From Macrobrachium rosenbergii (Eukaryota > Arthropoda > Malacostraca > Decapoda > Palaemonidae), in assembly GCF_040412425.1 (NCBI RefSeq), contig NC_089781.1:57578468-57642467 (forward strand): DNA of 64,000 nt. Direction: 5' to 3'. The notes under the pieces are model-generated. The model was given only the letters and a program-made list of their open reading frames with translations, ran no database searches and was not told the DNA's origin. The position numbers and the translations under genes were made by a program. Shown here piece by piece: positions 1 through 13,660 of the stretch. Position 1 is the first letter of the stretch. Every line of letters begins with the position of its first letter.

Positions 1-1
1 T

Positions 2-674
2 ATATTTCAGCCTAAAAAGCAATAAAAACGATTGCCCACTTGGCTACGATGGTGAGGATGGGTCTATTCCAGCTCTAATAAATATATCTGAAAACGACAG
101 ATATATGTATGTACGAGAGGTAATAGACTTTTATCCTTCTCGTGGTCAGGTCGGCAACGTGACCTCCTTGTGGTTAAGGCGACGCGGGTTCGTGTCCCGC
201 GACCGGCAATCACAGTCTTCAATTTCTTGCGTCTGGATGTACGGCTTCGTAGTTACAAGCACATCCAAAAAAGCGCGAAAAATTCGAGAATTTAAGAGGG
301 TATTGTGGCTATTAGAATTATATATGTGTCTGGTAAAAGTGACCAGTAGATTCTACATAAATATTTCAGCCTAAAAAGCAATAAAAACGATTGCCCACTT
401 GGCTATGATGGTGAGGATGGGTCTATTCCAGCTCTAATAAATATATCTGAAAACGACAGATATATGTATGTAGGAGAGGTAATAGACTTTTATCCTTCTC
501 GTGGTCAGGTCGGCAACGTCACCTCCTTGTAGTTAAGGTGACGCGGGTTCGTGTCCTGCAACTGACAATCACAGTCTTCAATTTCTTGCGTCTGGATGTA
601 CGGCTTCGTAGTTACAAGCACATCCAAAAAAGCGCGAAGAATTTGAGAAGTTAAGAGGGCATTGTGGCTATTAG

Positions 675-678
<4 letters not shown>
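2..678 (+). mobile_element. tRNA-derived SINE-like unit, two tandem copies (359-bp period)
   Basis: Two direct copies start at 2 and 361 and are nearly identical, so the period is 359 bp. Each carries a Pol III-type internal promoter: an A-box-like TGGTCAGGTCGGC (143-155 in copy 1) and a B-box GGTTCGTGTCC (187-197 and 546-556), 44 bp apart as in tRNA genes. Downstream is a non-tRNA body containing CAATTTCTTGCG and ending in ATTGTGGCTATTAGAATTA. The body is shared with the copies near 7.35-7.7 kb and 9.36-9.69 kb. The second copy runs straight into a (TA)n array. The head-body structure makes it a SINE-like family; the family name is unknown to me. Differences between copies cluster in the tRNA-like head. 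Confidence 0.7.
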
Positions 679-746
<68 letters not shown>

Positions 747-747
747 A
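677..747. repeat. (TA)n-(GT)n microsatellite at SINE tail
   Basis: A TA tract (677-724) passes directly into a GT tract (724-747). It starts at the 3' end of the preceding SINE-like copy. Confidence 0.95.
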
Positions 748-1645
748 CGTATGTATGTATATATTAAGTCTTGGTTGACTTGGGTCAGCGGTGGAGAACT
801 CTGTGCTGGCTTGGCAGTGGCACTTCTGCTGCAAGCACATTTGGGTCTGTCATGATCCATGCGCATGGGAACAGCATGATAGAATATTGAACCGATCCAC
901 GGGAAGTGCCCAAGTTCCAGTGGGGTATGTGCGTGTGTGTGTGTGCGATCTCCCGTGGGATATTTATGAGAGGAACAGTGACGCTCACAGTGAGACTGCC
1001 TCGATCTTGGGTGACTGATATGTGCTTTTAGCCTGGTGATGTGTTTAAAGAACCCTCACTATGAAGATCGCCCAGTGACATTTATATCTTTTCCAGACTT
1101 TAAAGGGAAAACCTCTGGTTGAGAATCAGTGAAACTGATCGATGTCTACAAAATGAATTTTCCCATTTAATGCTCCATTAGACATTTTTCTGTATGTAAT
1201 GAACACCATTTCAGGTTTTAATATGATGATACGTTTCTTTGAACAGGAATTCGAGTTTCGTCCTGAAAGGACGAACATTTGGGAAGTGGAGTTTTTATTC
1301 TTACATACTATGACATACATTGTGGTCTAGAATAATCATGACCTTATTACTTTGTTTGATGATCAGGGTGTTATTCACTAGTATTGCTTGGTATAGAATT
1401 ATGAACAGGCTTGATTGTGAAACAGTATTTCCTCTAGTTAAGAATTTCATTGATAGGGGGTGTGAAGCACTCCATTTCTTGACTGTAGCTTTTGCTGAAT
1501 CACTTTCGTTAAATTTGCCAATAATGTCTATTTTGCTTCTCAGTGTTTAATTCCAGTAGGCCCTTGTTTAAAGGTATGTTTAGTGAGAGAAGTGATAAAG
1601 CAATAAAAGATGGCCCTATTTGACCTGGGAACAGGACCATTTTAC

Positions 1646-1646
<1 letters not shown>
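748..1646. other. No recognisable feature
   Basis: Unique-looking DNA with a short GT tract near 930-946. Open frames of up to about 76 codons match nothing I recognise and lack convincing splice or promoter context. Confidence 0.5.
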
Positions 1647-3043
<1,397 letters not shown>

Positions 3044-3080
<37 letters not shown>

Positions 3081-3092
3081 GGGGGGGCGGGG
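3044..3092. repeat. (GA)n followed by a G run
   Basis: About 16 GA units run into a long G run, then CGGGGG. The purine-only strand could adopt triplex or G-quadruplex structures. Confidence 0.9.
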
Positions 3093-3703
3093 GACGAACC
3101 ATCGCAACTGGTCTCTAACATCAAAATGAACAAACTTTTACCCATGGAATGACGTCATTATTAAGGCAAAACGTTTTGGGGCCGAGATCCATAGAACATT
3201 CTAGACTTTCAGTCATGTGAGACACAATCAGAACAATACGCAACTTTAAGTAAAAAAGTTTTGGACGAGATCTCAACATGAACAATACAACTAGCAGGTG
3301 ACTAATCATTTGATTGGCATGTTTATAATCAGATGAGGAGTGCCGGTCTTCCTACTGTCAACACACTTATGGTTCATGATGACATCTCAAGAAACACAAA
3401 AGTAATCATGTTGATATCTCTTTAAGACAACTTCAGAAGACATAGGCTAGTGACAAAACTCCTCTCTCCTAAATGATTTTGAATTGTGCTGTTAAGTTAT
3501 CTAAATCATTAATATTTGTGAAGTCTAACATTACAAAGATTTTTTACATAACTATTAATAATATACAGAATGCACTATACAACACCTTTTGTATAAAAGA
3601 AAATCATATGACATATATAAAGTATATCAAAACATTACAGAAAAATCATACTTTACACATTTCACAAGAGAATGTCATGAGATTCCTCCCCCCAGAAGAT
3701 TAG
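3093..3703. other. No recognisable feature
   Basis: Nothing beyond short spurious frames. It borders the 3' end of the minus-strand retroelement remnant that follows. Confidence 0.5.
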
Positions 3704-4262
3704 TTATCCTGGGTTTGAATTCAATGACTCACAAAGGATAAATAATCTTCTATTACACTGTGCTTTCCAAAAATGTTCTCTATTTTCACACAGTAGGGTT
3801 ACAAAATCAATCAGGTGTGCTACTATGGCTGAGAAATCTGGACAGAATCGGCGATAAAATCCAGCCATGTCCAAAAATCTTTGTAGTTGAGCCCTGGTGG
3901 TAGGGAGGTTAGCCTTACAGATGCCTTCTACATTAATGTCAACAGCAGCAAGAAGGCCTTTTGCAACTTCAAATCCCAGATACTGAATAGTTGCCTTTCC
4001 AAACTCACTCTTTTCTAAGTTGATTGTTAGTCCTGCTTCCTGCAGTTTCTTGAACACTTTTCTTAAAATCCTCAGATGCTCTTCCTATGTTGTAGAATAA
4101 ATCACAGTGTCATCAAGGTATACACCCACTCCTTCTAAGGATCCTAGTAGTTAATCAATAACTCGTTGGAATGTTGCAGGTGCATTCATCAGATCAAGTG
4201 GCAAAACAGTGTATTGATACAGTCCAAAAGGAGTAATGAAAGCTGACAGCAATTTAGCATTC
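3704..4262 (-). pseudogene. Ty3/Gypsy-type reverse transcriptase remnant (palm and thumb)
   Basis: Read on the minus strand. The upstream end encodes GYQIPSDEN, resembling the motif-A region of Gypsy RTs, then FGLYQYTVLPL and NAPATFQR, then the catalytic box as VYLDD. A thumb follows with CKANLPTTRAQLQRFLDMAG and FYRRFCPDF, the usual Gypsy 'tethering' segment. The reading frame is broken: there are in-frame stops after TFQRVID and after VIYSTT, where working elements have coding residues. The last open piece is 117 codons. The fingers (N-terminal RT) are missing because the remnant joins directly to the protease part at 4263. RNase H and integrase are absent downstream. Family-level assignment is confident; it is inactive. 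Confidence 0.9.
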
Positions 4263-4988
4263 TCATCTGAGGGAATTTGATAACCTTTCAACAGCCAGTG
4301 AGTCCTTTACAGCAAAATCAACATTCCCTGTCACCAATTCACACGACAGGTGCAAGCGGCATATAAGAGTTACCTCTTCTCCTCCTATACCCTTTAAAAT
4401 AACTGGATCTCCTGCGAGATTCTTCTCCAACTGTGGGTGAGCACCACGAACTACCACACTATGGTTATTCCCTGTATCACGTAATACCTTTATTGGTACC
4501 TGCACACTTCCTCCTGGAGTTGCCAGCATACCTTCATAGATATATGGCTTAAATGCCTCCAAGCTGCTCAGCCACTCACTGCTTGAAGTTACATTTAGAC
4601 TGGTTGCTAAACACTCTGCTTGTTTAGTATCAGTCTTTCCTACAATTTCAATCTTCCCTACACTGTTCTTTGTAGTCTGTTGCAGCTGGTTACCTTTGAC
4701 CACTTGACCAACTGGCTTTGACTGTTGCTGTGTCCGGTAACAATCTCGACAATGGTGTCTTACTCTCCTACACTTGAAGCAGACAACATTAGTGTTCTGC
4801 ATCTGTCTTGAGAGACTGTATGATGACGATTTAACATTTGATTGCTGAGGGGTATTACCTGGCTCTGTACTGGTATTACCACTAGAAGGATTCCCACAAA
4901 ACAACTTATTCCTGTAATTTGGATGAGACCTAAAAGCTGTACATTGTGGGTTCTGGTACTTGACATTATCGAGCAAAATAACAAGCTT
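4263..4988 (-). pseudogene. Gag zinc knuckle plus retropepsin remnant of the same element
   Basis: A minus-strand frame of about 240 codons, open from 4988 with no good ATG. It contains one retroviral-type CCHC zinc knuckle, CFKCRRVRHHCRDC (C-x2-C-x4-H-x4-C), about a quarter of the way in. This is followed by a Gln/Thr-rich linker and an aspartic-protease motif VLRDTGNN (DTG conserved; the usual following Ala is Asn). The frame ends in a stop exactly where the RT sequence resumes in another frame. The protease C-terminus and RT fingers therefore appear deleted and the junction is frameshifted. The order Gag knuckle - protease - RT fits Ty3/Gypsy. No LTR was found on either side. Confidence 0.85.
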
Positions 4989-6060
4989 TCAAAGAAAGCA
5001 AAGCCTGTTTCAGGGTATGCAACCATGGGAGTGACACGTGGATTTAAAAGTAAGTTGAATGCAACAGAGTGCTTTGCCTTCGCAGGTTTTTCACATTTTT
5101 GGGAAGTCAGGAAAGGGATTATAATACAGTGTCTAGTTTTATGCAAATGTACTGTTGAGTCGATGAAGTTGTCCAGAAGATAAAGTTTTAATTGGAGATA
5201 GTCAGCAGGAACTGTAATGGCTAGGAGATAATTTAAATTTTTTAAGGAAAAGAAATGAAAATTAATATTAGTAAGAGTGACGATGTCATGTTAAAGGGAA
5301 GCAAAGAGGGTGCAACACTGAATGCTAATATCAATTGGCGGGTGAATATTAGCGACCTTTTCTGCTTTTTACATGCAGTTTTTTTTTTTTCATGCTCCAT
5401 CAATACAAACTCGGATAACATGTCTTTGTTCAAATGACCTCTGTATGTTTATTCCTCAAATTATGTTGAAATGATAAATAAACAATCTCAGAACACTGTT
5501 TCCCTTAGAGCCCTTTGACACTGACAATAGAATGTTAATTTCCTTCCTTGCCAAAATGGCATGTAAAGAAAATCGTCAAGATTTAAAAGGAGAGCTTTCA
5601 CTTAAATCAGCGCCTTCAGTTCCATGTACCTAAAGTTTACGAAAAACAAATCGCTCAAACATGCTGATGCTCATTGCAAATATTGTGATATAACTTGCAT
5701 GTCTTTCTTTGGACAAAGATTTCTGTAACGGAAAACTAAGCATAATCAGTCGGCAGAACATGAGGATCCTGTTCCATTTTATTTTACTTATATAAAAACC
5801 CAATCGTACTACTATGTATCCTATGCTTCATTCCAGAGCTTTTAGGGAGAGGCTTATCTTTCAAAAGATGCAAAGAAGAATATGCCTAAATACAGAATAC
5901 AATTAAGATAAGCTAAACTTGGGGTCCTGGAAGCCGGGTTTAGAAGAAAAAGTCTTCATAAAGGCTATCTTTAGGAGGACTGTTGAGAAATGGCCACAGC
6001 ATGATTGACTAAATAACCAGTAACCAGTCGTCCGTAAATCTTTCATCAGCATGCGAATAA
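4989..6060. other. Probable decayed retroelement flank, otherwise nothing
   Basis: The first ~200 bp may be decayed Gag upstream sequence in shifted frames, but no motif proves it. The remainder shows no recognisable feature. Confidence 0.35.
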
Positions 6061-6290
6061 GACAACTTTGTTCTTTTGTTATCTCTGTGGTACTATAATC
6101 AACTTTTCCGGGTTAGGTGGGGCCAATTTTTGTCCGAGCCTTTTGGAGTTACGGGTGGAATTAGACACGATATTATCTTGTCTCCATATCTTTTCAATGT
6201 TTAAGTTGATGGCTTAAGTGGGTTATTGAATACCTCTGTAGTTGCCATGTTGCCGATTATTATATAAATTAAATGTCATATGGAAACTTT
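6061..6290 (+). pseudogene. Non-LTR retrotransposon (LINE) reverse transcriptase fragment
   Basis: An open + frame from 6061 reads LWYYNQ, VRWG, SEPFGVTGGIRHD, then LSPYLFNV, stop, VDGLSGLL. This matches the conserved LINE RT stretch around the motif usually written GVRQG..LSPxLFxxYxDxLS. The catalytic-side QG is HD here, a stop replaces the Tyr of the LFNVY motif, and the frame shifts after about 6250, where VADYYIN resumes in another frame. The YADD box is not intact. Only about 70 codons remain; no endonuclease or 3' tail was found nearby. Confidence 0.8.
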
Positions 6291-7110
6291 ACTCACCCCA
6301 TGTGCAAGATACTTACATATATTCTTAGATATAGGCTATTTTTTGTAATAATAAGTTAATAGTAACGGTATTAGAATATTTAGTATGATCGCTTAGCATA
6401 AAAAATTTTGTTTCAGTTTCCATAATATTTTTATTTGTTTGGTAAGAAACTTGATATCATAACGGACATTTTATACCTGAACCACATCAGTGATGACCTA
6501 TCTGACGACCAGACTGTTAAGAGGGACATCCCGCCACTTTATGCAGTGAGTTATGTGCTATTAAAAAGAATTCGGGATTGTACGGAAGGAGTGAAGCTTT
6601 CGTTATCGTATAAAATTTACTGTTATAGCCTGTTTTATTTTGCCTTACGATCAAACTCAAAATGCCATGTAGAAAATGATTAAATTTTGAGAAAATGAAG
6701 TATTTCCGGTGCTGATGAAAGCACCACCTTACGCTTTATGATCGGGCTAAAACTTAATTCCTTAAGAGAAGACCCGAAAGAGCAATGTTAACTGGAAACC
6801 TCGAATAGCGCTGGTCATAAGCCTGGTGTTGTCCGATTTCGGGGAATGGTGGGCGTGGGAATTCGATGAATCTCTGTAGGAACTTCGATGTGGAATCAGG
6901 AGCGATACAGTTATCTCAATCAATGAAGCTTTTAAAGTGTACAAAATTCAAGTTTCCTTATTCTCTTTTTGTTCTGTTAGGTTATGACTAATTTTCCGTT
7001 ACTTACATAAATGATATATACACACGTTGTGGAAGTTTCTGCGAGATGGGTTCATCAGCTATTCAACAGTTCGACTATAAATGTCATAGATAGTGATCAT
7101 TAAAAAACGC
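6291..7110. other. No recognisable feature
   Basis: Ordinary intergenic or intronic-looking DNA; nothing supported. Confidence 0.5.
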
Positions 7111-7293
<183 letters not shown>

Positions 7294-7346
7294 CTACTAT
7301 ATCACTTTAAATATATAAATCTACTGGTCATAAACCAAATACATAT

Positions 7347-7705
7347 GTACTTGTAATAGCCACAATGCCCTCTTAACTTCCCGAATTCTTTTCTCTTTTT
7401 CGGATACGCTTGTCACTACAAAACCTGAAGATCCAGGTGCAAGAAATATGAAGAAAATATGATGTCCGGTAGCGGGAAACGAACCTGGGTCCTGTAATCA
7501 GAACGAGGTACCATTGCCCACCTGACCATGTTTTGGCAATGGTACCTTGTTTTGATTAAGGGACCCAGGTTCGTTTCCCTTACCGGACATCATAATTTTT
7601 TCATATTTCTTGTACTTGGATCTTAAAGCTTTGTAGTGACAAGTATATTCAAAAAAGCACAAAGAGTTTGAGAAGTTAAGAGGACATTGGGGCTACTACA
7701 ATTAC
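7347..7705. mobile_element. Head-to-head inverted pair of SINE-like copies (long palindrome)
   Basis: The left arm (7347-7518) is the reverse complement of the right arm (7535-7705) with scattered mismatches, around a 16-bp spacer. Both arms carry a B-box (GGTTCGTTTCC: reverse at 7475-7485, forward at 7568-7578) and the family body, ending outward in the ATTGTGGCTATTACAA-type terminus. GGTACCATTGCC and GGCAATGGTACC flank the centre. A (TA)n array lies outside each arm (7111-7290 and 7723-7850). It belongs to the same family as the copies at 2-678 and 9364-9690. The transcript would fold into a ~170-bp hairpin. Confidence 0.85.
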
Positions 7706-8033
<328 letters not shown>

Positions 8034-8038
<5 letters not shown>

Positions 8039-9277
8039 CTTACATATTTAGAAAATTCGGCTCTCCAGTCAGTTAGCTAGGGAGTCAAATTTCATGGTGG
8101 CTGGGGGAGACCCCCACTAGGGCACAAGGACAAGTCAGGATAGTAAACAGGCTTCTAGGCTGACCCTTAGTTAGTCTTAACTATAAGACCTATTTCCCTT
8201 CGACCTTTGTGCTGGCTGTTATTTGCTTCTTTCAGATATACCACTGTCCTGCGCCCGCCTCTAAAATCGAGGGGGCGACTCTGTGACCTGTCTCCCTCTA
8301 ACTCCATTCCCTGCCACCGAAGCGCAAGGTTACTTCACTCTTAGCTGCACTAAGTCTGGTGCTGTTCTGTCCCTCCCACACTGGCCACGTGCTGGAACTT
8401 CTAAGGAGGGGCCTTAATCCATCTTCTGTAAGTGAGTTCCATGCACAGATGCAATAAAGTATGTCTTGAAGTTGCAAATGGTGCCAGTGTTCTTTTCCTA
8501 GTCCTGAATTTCTCTCAATTTTCAGTATTTCCAACTTTTCATTCTCCCAAACAAAGTCCCTTTGTTTCCCATAGCTTAGCATACATATTTTCCCTCATGA
8601 CTTGGTCCAAGCCTAAATTAAGTTTGTTCTGTGATGATCATTAGAGCATTCTCACCATAGTGTTACCATGTGCTAATTAAATCTAATTAATAATTCCTTC
8701 CATCGTGAACAATTAATTCCATGTGAGAGAAAGTCTTCCTGTAAATGAATGCTGACCTGGAATTCTTTTCCAGAATCTTGTTATCTGACTCTTCGCATTC
8801 TGCCCCTGCCCTTGTGAAACAATTGCCTTAGAAGACTCAATTCCATTTTGCCGTGGGCAAGATACTCCTGTAATCAACAGTCTGCAAGGTCCACGTGTTA
8901 GACCCCTCAAGCGTGAACGGTGTGCTAATGTAAAATAATTTCATCAGCCAATCTTAAGCAGTTTATAAGATTCGTGTCAAACTTTTCTTTATTTGCTAAA
9001 TGTAGTTATACTTTTTACAGCACAGTGCATGTGCCTAGATTGCTGAACTGCCAGCCTGTCCATATTAATTTCTAGTTGCAAATCTGTAAATAAGTTAATT
9101 TCATCTAACCGGCTGGTTTGAAAGGAGACCTTCCCATTTTCTTTGAATAGATGTAATTTCAAGGTAAGTCATATAATTAATTACATCTATTGTCTATATT
9201 CTGAGATCTAAGTATTGGCCTGTAAGGCAAAATTACATTCGAAATTCAATTTAACTCTTTCAACAGGACTCAGAACA

Positions 9278-9280
<3 letters not shown>
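8034..9280. other. No recognisable feature
   Basis: Moderate-complexity DNA. A 94-codon minus-strand frame (8298-8582) resembles nothing I know. No splice or promoter signal persuades me. Confidence 0.45.

Positions 9281-9358
<78 letters not shown>
9281..9358. repeat. (TA)n array
   Basis: Pure TA, ending immediately left of an inverted SINE-like copy. Confidence 0.95.
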
Positions 9359-9361
<3 letters not shown>

Positions 9362-9363
9362 TA

Positions 9364-9690
9364 TATAATTCTTCAATATTTTTGGATATGCTTGTCACTA
9401 AAAGACTTAAGATCCAAGACTTAAGATCCAAGCGCAAGAAATTGAAGTGATTGTGATGTCTTTTCCCGTGACCAGACATCACAGTCACTCAGCAGCGTGA
9501 CCTCATTGTGATTATGGTAACACAGGTTCGTTTCCCATGACTGGACATCACAATCACTTCAATTTCTTGCTCTTGGATCTTAAGGCTTTGTAGTGATAAG
9601 TGTATCCAAAAAAGAGTGAAGAATTCGAGAAGTTAAGATGTCATTGTGGCTATTACAATTACATATGCATCTGGTAAAAAGTGACCAGTA
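9364..9690 (+). mobile_element. SINE-like copy with inverted partial arm
   Basis: Same family as 2-678 and 7347-7705. The forward copy has a B-box GGTTCGTTTCC (9525-9535), the body from about 9544, and the terminus CATTGTGGCTATTACAATTA. An inverted partial arm (9368-9460) is complementary to 9544-9625. It contains a 15-bp tandem duplication (GACTTAAGATCCAAG twice). After the usual terminus it keeps the extension CTGGTAAAAAGTGACCAGT, which is also present in the first copy near 310-350. (TA)n arrays flank it on both sides. Confidence 0.8.
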
Positions 9691-9714
9691 GATTATGCAT
9701 ATATGTATATATAT

Positions 9715-10375
<661 letters not shown>

Positions 10376-10381
10376 TATTTT

Positions 10382-10398
10382 TGGTGTCAGTCGCACGG
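10382..10398 (+). other. Candidate primer binding site
   Basis: TGGTGTCAGTCGCACGG begins with the TGG expected opposite a tRNA 3' CCA and lies just upstream of the Gag start. The tRNA species is not identified. Confidence 0.35.
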
Positions 10399-10451
10399 TA
10401 TTGCCAGCACATATAATGATCAACAGCGTAATTGTGAAGGTGAAATAAACA

Positions 10452-11760
10452 ATGTAAACTCGAAGAAAATCAGCGCGTGACGGCAGCAGTGACAGTACTA
10501 GCAGTGCCAGTGTTAACAATAATAATGCCAGAGAAGAGGATAGTGCAAAAGAGCAGTCAATGAATATCCAACGTGTGTTAAAAGAGTTGCTCAAATTAAC
10601 AAATGAAATACAAAGTAAAAAGCCTGTCGACCCACCCACAATTTTGGCCGACGTTGCATTGTCCCTACAAGCGTGATCAGTCGAAAAAGTTTTAAAAAAT
10701 TGCTGGTGCTAGATGGAGTTGGGACATCAGTTATTCCTCAGACTGGGGTACTTTTAAACAACATCTTACCAAACAGTTTGCCTTGCACCGAGAGGAGAAG
10801 ATGGAGTTAATGGAAGCCTACGACCCCATGTTGGGGATGGGAAGTCGATTTCAGCATTCTGTAGTCGTGTCGGTGAAGACTATGAGTCCCTTACCCCTGA
10901 AAGAGACCAGACTGTAGAGGGAAAAGAAGACTTCTACCGACACATGCTGAGGCGAATTCTTCCCATCTCCATAGTGGAATTCATTAGTGGCGATGAGGGG
11001 CCCTTACAAGCCTTGCTGCCGAAGACTCAACTTCTGTTAGACCACGAACAATGCCAACAAGCAAGGGGGAGGGGGGGGCAGACCACCTCCCAACTGTTTG
11101 TTGCAACGGTTAAACAACCTGACCACGTGAGTCCTCAGCCAGCCTCACCCACCATCCAAGGGACAGGGTCACGCACCCCGGGACCTTGAAAAAGTAAGGG
11201 GAAACCTGCCGGGAAAAGGACGGTTGGTCTTTACCGGCGGTGTGGAAGGGAGGGCCACATGAGGGCCTAGTGCCCCTCTCTCACTGAGCCGTGACATTGT
11301 TTTCGATGCAATGCAGCAGACCACCTCATGAACGCTTGTTCAAAAAATGACGATGGCCAGCAAAACAATGCTCCCGTTACACCAAGGAGAGGAAGGGGAT
11401 GGCAGCGTTGAGGAGGAGTCAGGATGACCCCCAATTACACCAACGCTCATCAGGTCCAAGCAACGACCGTGCCCCTGGCAGAACAAGGGACACCTTGTTG
11501 GGGAGTGAGGGGAGTCAAACAAACCCCCCGAGAAGTAGTGGATAGCCCTACACCAACTGTTGCTGCCCCTACCCAAACATTGTGGGTGCAGGGAGGAGGG
11601 GTAATGCCAGAGCCTATCGCCCGCCCTCAATGCGCGGAGGAAGTCGCGGTGCCCATCGTGGAAATATGGGTGGGAGAGCGACAGCAAAGGGCGTTGGTCA
11701 ACACTGGCCGCATAAACGCAAGTGTGTCTTTGTTAGATGAACACCTTGCGACAGGGTAGG
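10452..11760 (+). pseudogene. LTR-retrotransposon Gag-protease remnant (+)
   Basis: The likely ATG at 10452 is followed immediately by a stop. The frame then stays open for a Ser/Asn/Glu-rich Gag N-terminus containing KELLKLTNEIQSKKP, until a stop near 10676. A capsid-like piece with DWGTFKQHLTKQFALHREEK follows in shifted frames, then LTPERDQTVEGKEDFYRHML. Two zinc knuckles come next. The first, YRRCGREGHMRA-stop-C, has lost its first Cys to Tyr and gained a stop. The second, CFRCNAADHLMNAC, is intact C-x2-C-x4-H-x4-C. A protease motif ALVNTGRINAS then shows the catalytic Asp of DTG changed to Asn. Sequence homology ends just after this motif; RT, RNase H and integrase are missing. It is a dead, truncated copy. 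Confidence 0.8.
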
Positions 11761-12179
11761 TGCAGTCTATGAGAGGTTGTTTAGTGTTAAGAACAGCTGA
11801 TAGCCATCAGATAACGGCTGTTGACAGTGAGGGAGGGAAAACAAAACACCTCCCCTCAAGAGGAAGATGAGTCAGTTGGGTTCCTTCCTTGGTGCCAAGG
11901 GGGATGAAGGAGGTAGTGTACAGACCAGTGTGAATAAATCATTGAAAATTTTTGTGAGGAATTTCAAGTCTGGGTATGAAATTTGATCAACAATTATTAA
12001 ACCCCAGGTTTTTCTATTCACTGTAGTTTAAACTTTTTTGCAATTATTAAATTATCAAAATGTCTTGTGATTACTTAATGTCTGTTATGTGTCCTTGGAG
12101 GAGGTCATAGTCTCCAGGAATCTTAGTGGCTATTCCCAACATACAAATCCTACTTTTGCGGGGCCTATTGACCCTCAAT
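11761..12179. other. Junction between two convergent retroelement remnants
   Basis: About 400 bp, AT-rich from 11940 to 12070. No LTR or RT motif was recognised. The + remnant ends on its left and the - remnant ends on its right. Confidence 0.4.
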
Positions 12180-13621
12180 TAGACTGTCGAGAGTGTCAGC
12201 ATACAACAATTACAGGCTTGTTATCTTTATTGATGGCCCCATTGGATACCTTGTCTCTCCTTATAAAGGAGATTTGAGCACCAGTGTCTCTAAACACAGA
12301 GACCTGTTGAGCACAGTAATGACCTCAGGCAGGGCAACAAAAACTGGTCCTTTAGCTGGGGGTCTTAGCAAGGATGAATGAGTGGCCGCCAGGGCAAGGA
12401 TGATAGCAGATTTCCTTCCAGGACAATCCTTGAAATTCAGGGAATGCCCGTACTGCTTACAACTGTGACAATAAACCTCGCTATAATCTCTGCGAGGAGC
12501 GGTTATCATCTGAGTAGGCTGGGAGTTCTGGTTAGAGGGGGGCTTGGATGCTGCCCTTTAGCTTTACACTGGGCTTCCACAGGCCCTATTTTCTTGTAAT
12601 AAGTACATACAGGTGGACTTGAGAGGTGCCCATTCTTCGGTCAGACAGGCAAGGCAGTGGGGTAAGGAGGGACTATATGCCTATGGGAGGTGCTGGAGGA
12701 TGGGTGGTACTTTGTGTAAACATCAGCCAGGTGGCAGCAGTTGGTGAATAATCTTGGCTGTTTCTCGTTAATGTATAGAGCCAAGTTCTGGGTGCATAAT
12801 GGAGAAAATTCTCAAGTTGGAGTCGATTTACTAAATACTTGAACTCCTAGCACTTCAAGGTGTCAGTCCACTGCTACAAGGCACAAGACTTTTTGTAGCA
12901 CCAGTCAGACCAGGTTTGGCCAACCTTCTTGGGAAGACCTTGCCATCTTTGTCTCTAATGCTTAGGCATAATCTCATGTGCCATTGCTACAACCTTCCTG
13001 ACTGCCTCCAGGTTTCCCTTATCACCATTTTCCAAAGAATTTAGGGTGTCCTGTCCCATTCCAGCCATGTGTTTTACTAGGATCATGGCCTTCTCTGTGT
13101 CAGTTGGGTTGTACTCTGAGAAGATGGTTTCTGCCTGGTCCACGCCTCTGGCTCTGCATCATTCCAGCTGGGCATGAGGTAACTTATGTTGAATAGAATG
13201 GAAGGAGCAGAAGCCAGCGATGGGTGTTCAGCTCAGTGTTGTGCCAGTGCCATGCACAGTCCTGCTTGGATTTCTTGAGCTTAAGTTCATTCTCCTTTAA
13301 GGCTATCTCTCTCTCCCTAGGGCTAGCTCATGCAACCTTCAGGTTTCTTCTTGCTCCTTTCTCTCTTGCTCCAGGGCTAGTTCATGCTGCTGCTGCTCCT
13401 TTCACTCTTGACCCTCCCTTTCTTTCTTGTCTTTCCTCTCTTGTTGCTCACTTTCTTTCTCTTGGCGCTCATTTCTTTCTCTTGATGTTCCCTTTTTCCT
13501 TTTCCTGTCTTTCTTTCCCAGTGGCAGTGACCTACTCTTGGAGCCATTGGGCCAGCTCTGCCTCCTTCAGGGCCATACCTTTCCCTATGTCAGTGAAGGC
13601 TTTATAATCCTCGGCTGACAT
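12180..13621 (-). pseudogene. LTR-retrotransposon Gag-protease remnant (-)
   Basis: Read on the minus strand from an ATG at 13621: MSAEDYKAFTDIGKGMALKE, then a charged, coiled-coil-like Glu/Arg/Gln-rich region in broken frames. A capsid-like piece follows (QAETIFSEYNPTDTEKAMIL, then VRKVVAMAHEIMP, about 12955-13143). A first zinc knuckle, CTYYKKIGPVEAQC, has lost the second Cys (to Tyr) and the His (to Pro). A second knuckle, CHSCKQYGHSLNFKDC, has two extra residues before the last Cys. The protease core FRDTGAQISFIRR is conserved near 12260-12300. Several stops and frameshifts break the frame, and everything after the protease is missing. The Gag - double knuckle - DTGA order supports Ty3/Gypsy. 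It is a different family from the + remnant, judging by the knuckle sequences. Confidence 0.8.
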
Positions 13622-13639
13622 GTTGCTGATGTTTATAGC

Positions 13640-13656
13640 GGGGTCTGACTTCACCA
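13640..13656 (-). other. Candidate primer binding site of the minus-strand element
   Basis: On the minus strand, TGGTGAAGTCAGACCCC lies 18 bp before the Gag ATG and 4 bp after a sequence ending AACA. This is the expected LTR-end / PBS / Gag spacing. Confidence 0.5.
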
Positions 13657-13660
13657 GAAA

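Noticed and set aside
141..210. True tRNA gene in the tandem unit
   Set aside because: A and B boxes are present but a full cloverleaf with acceptor and anticodon stems cannot be drawn; the attached body marks it as SINE-like.
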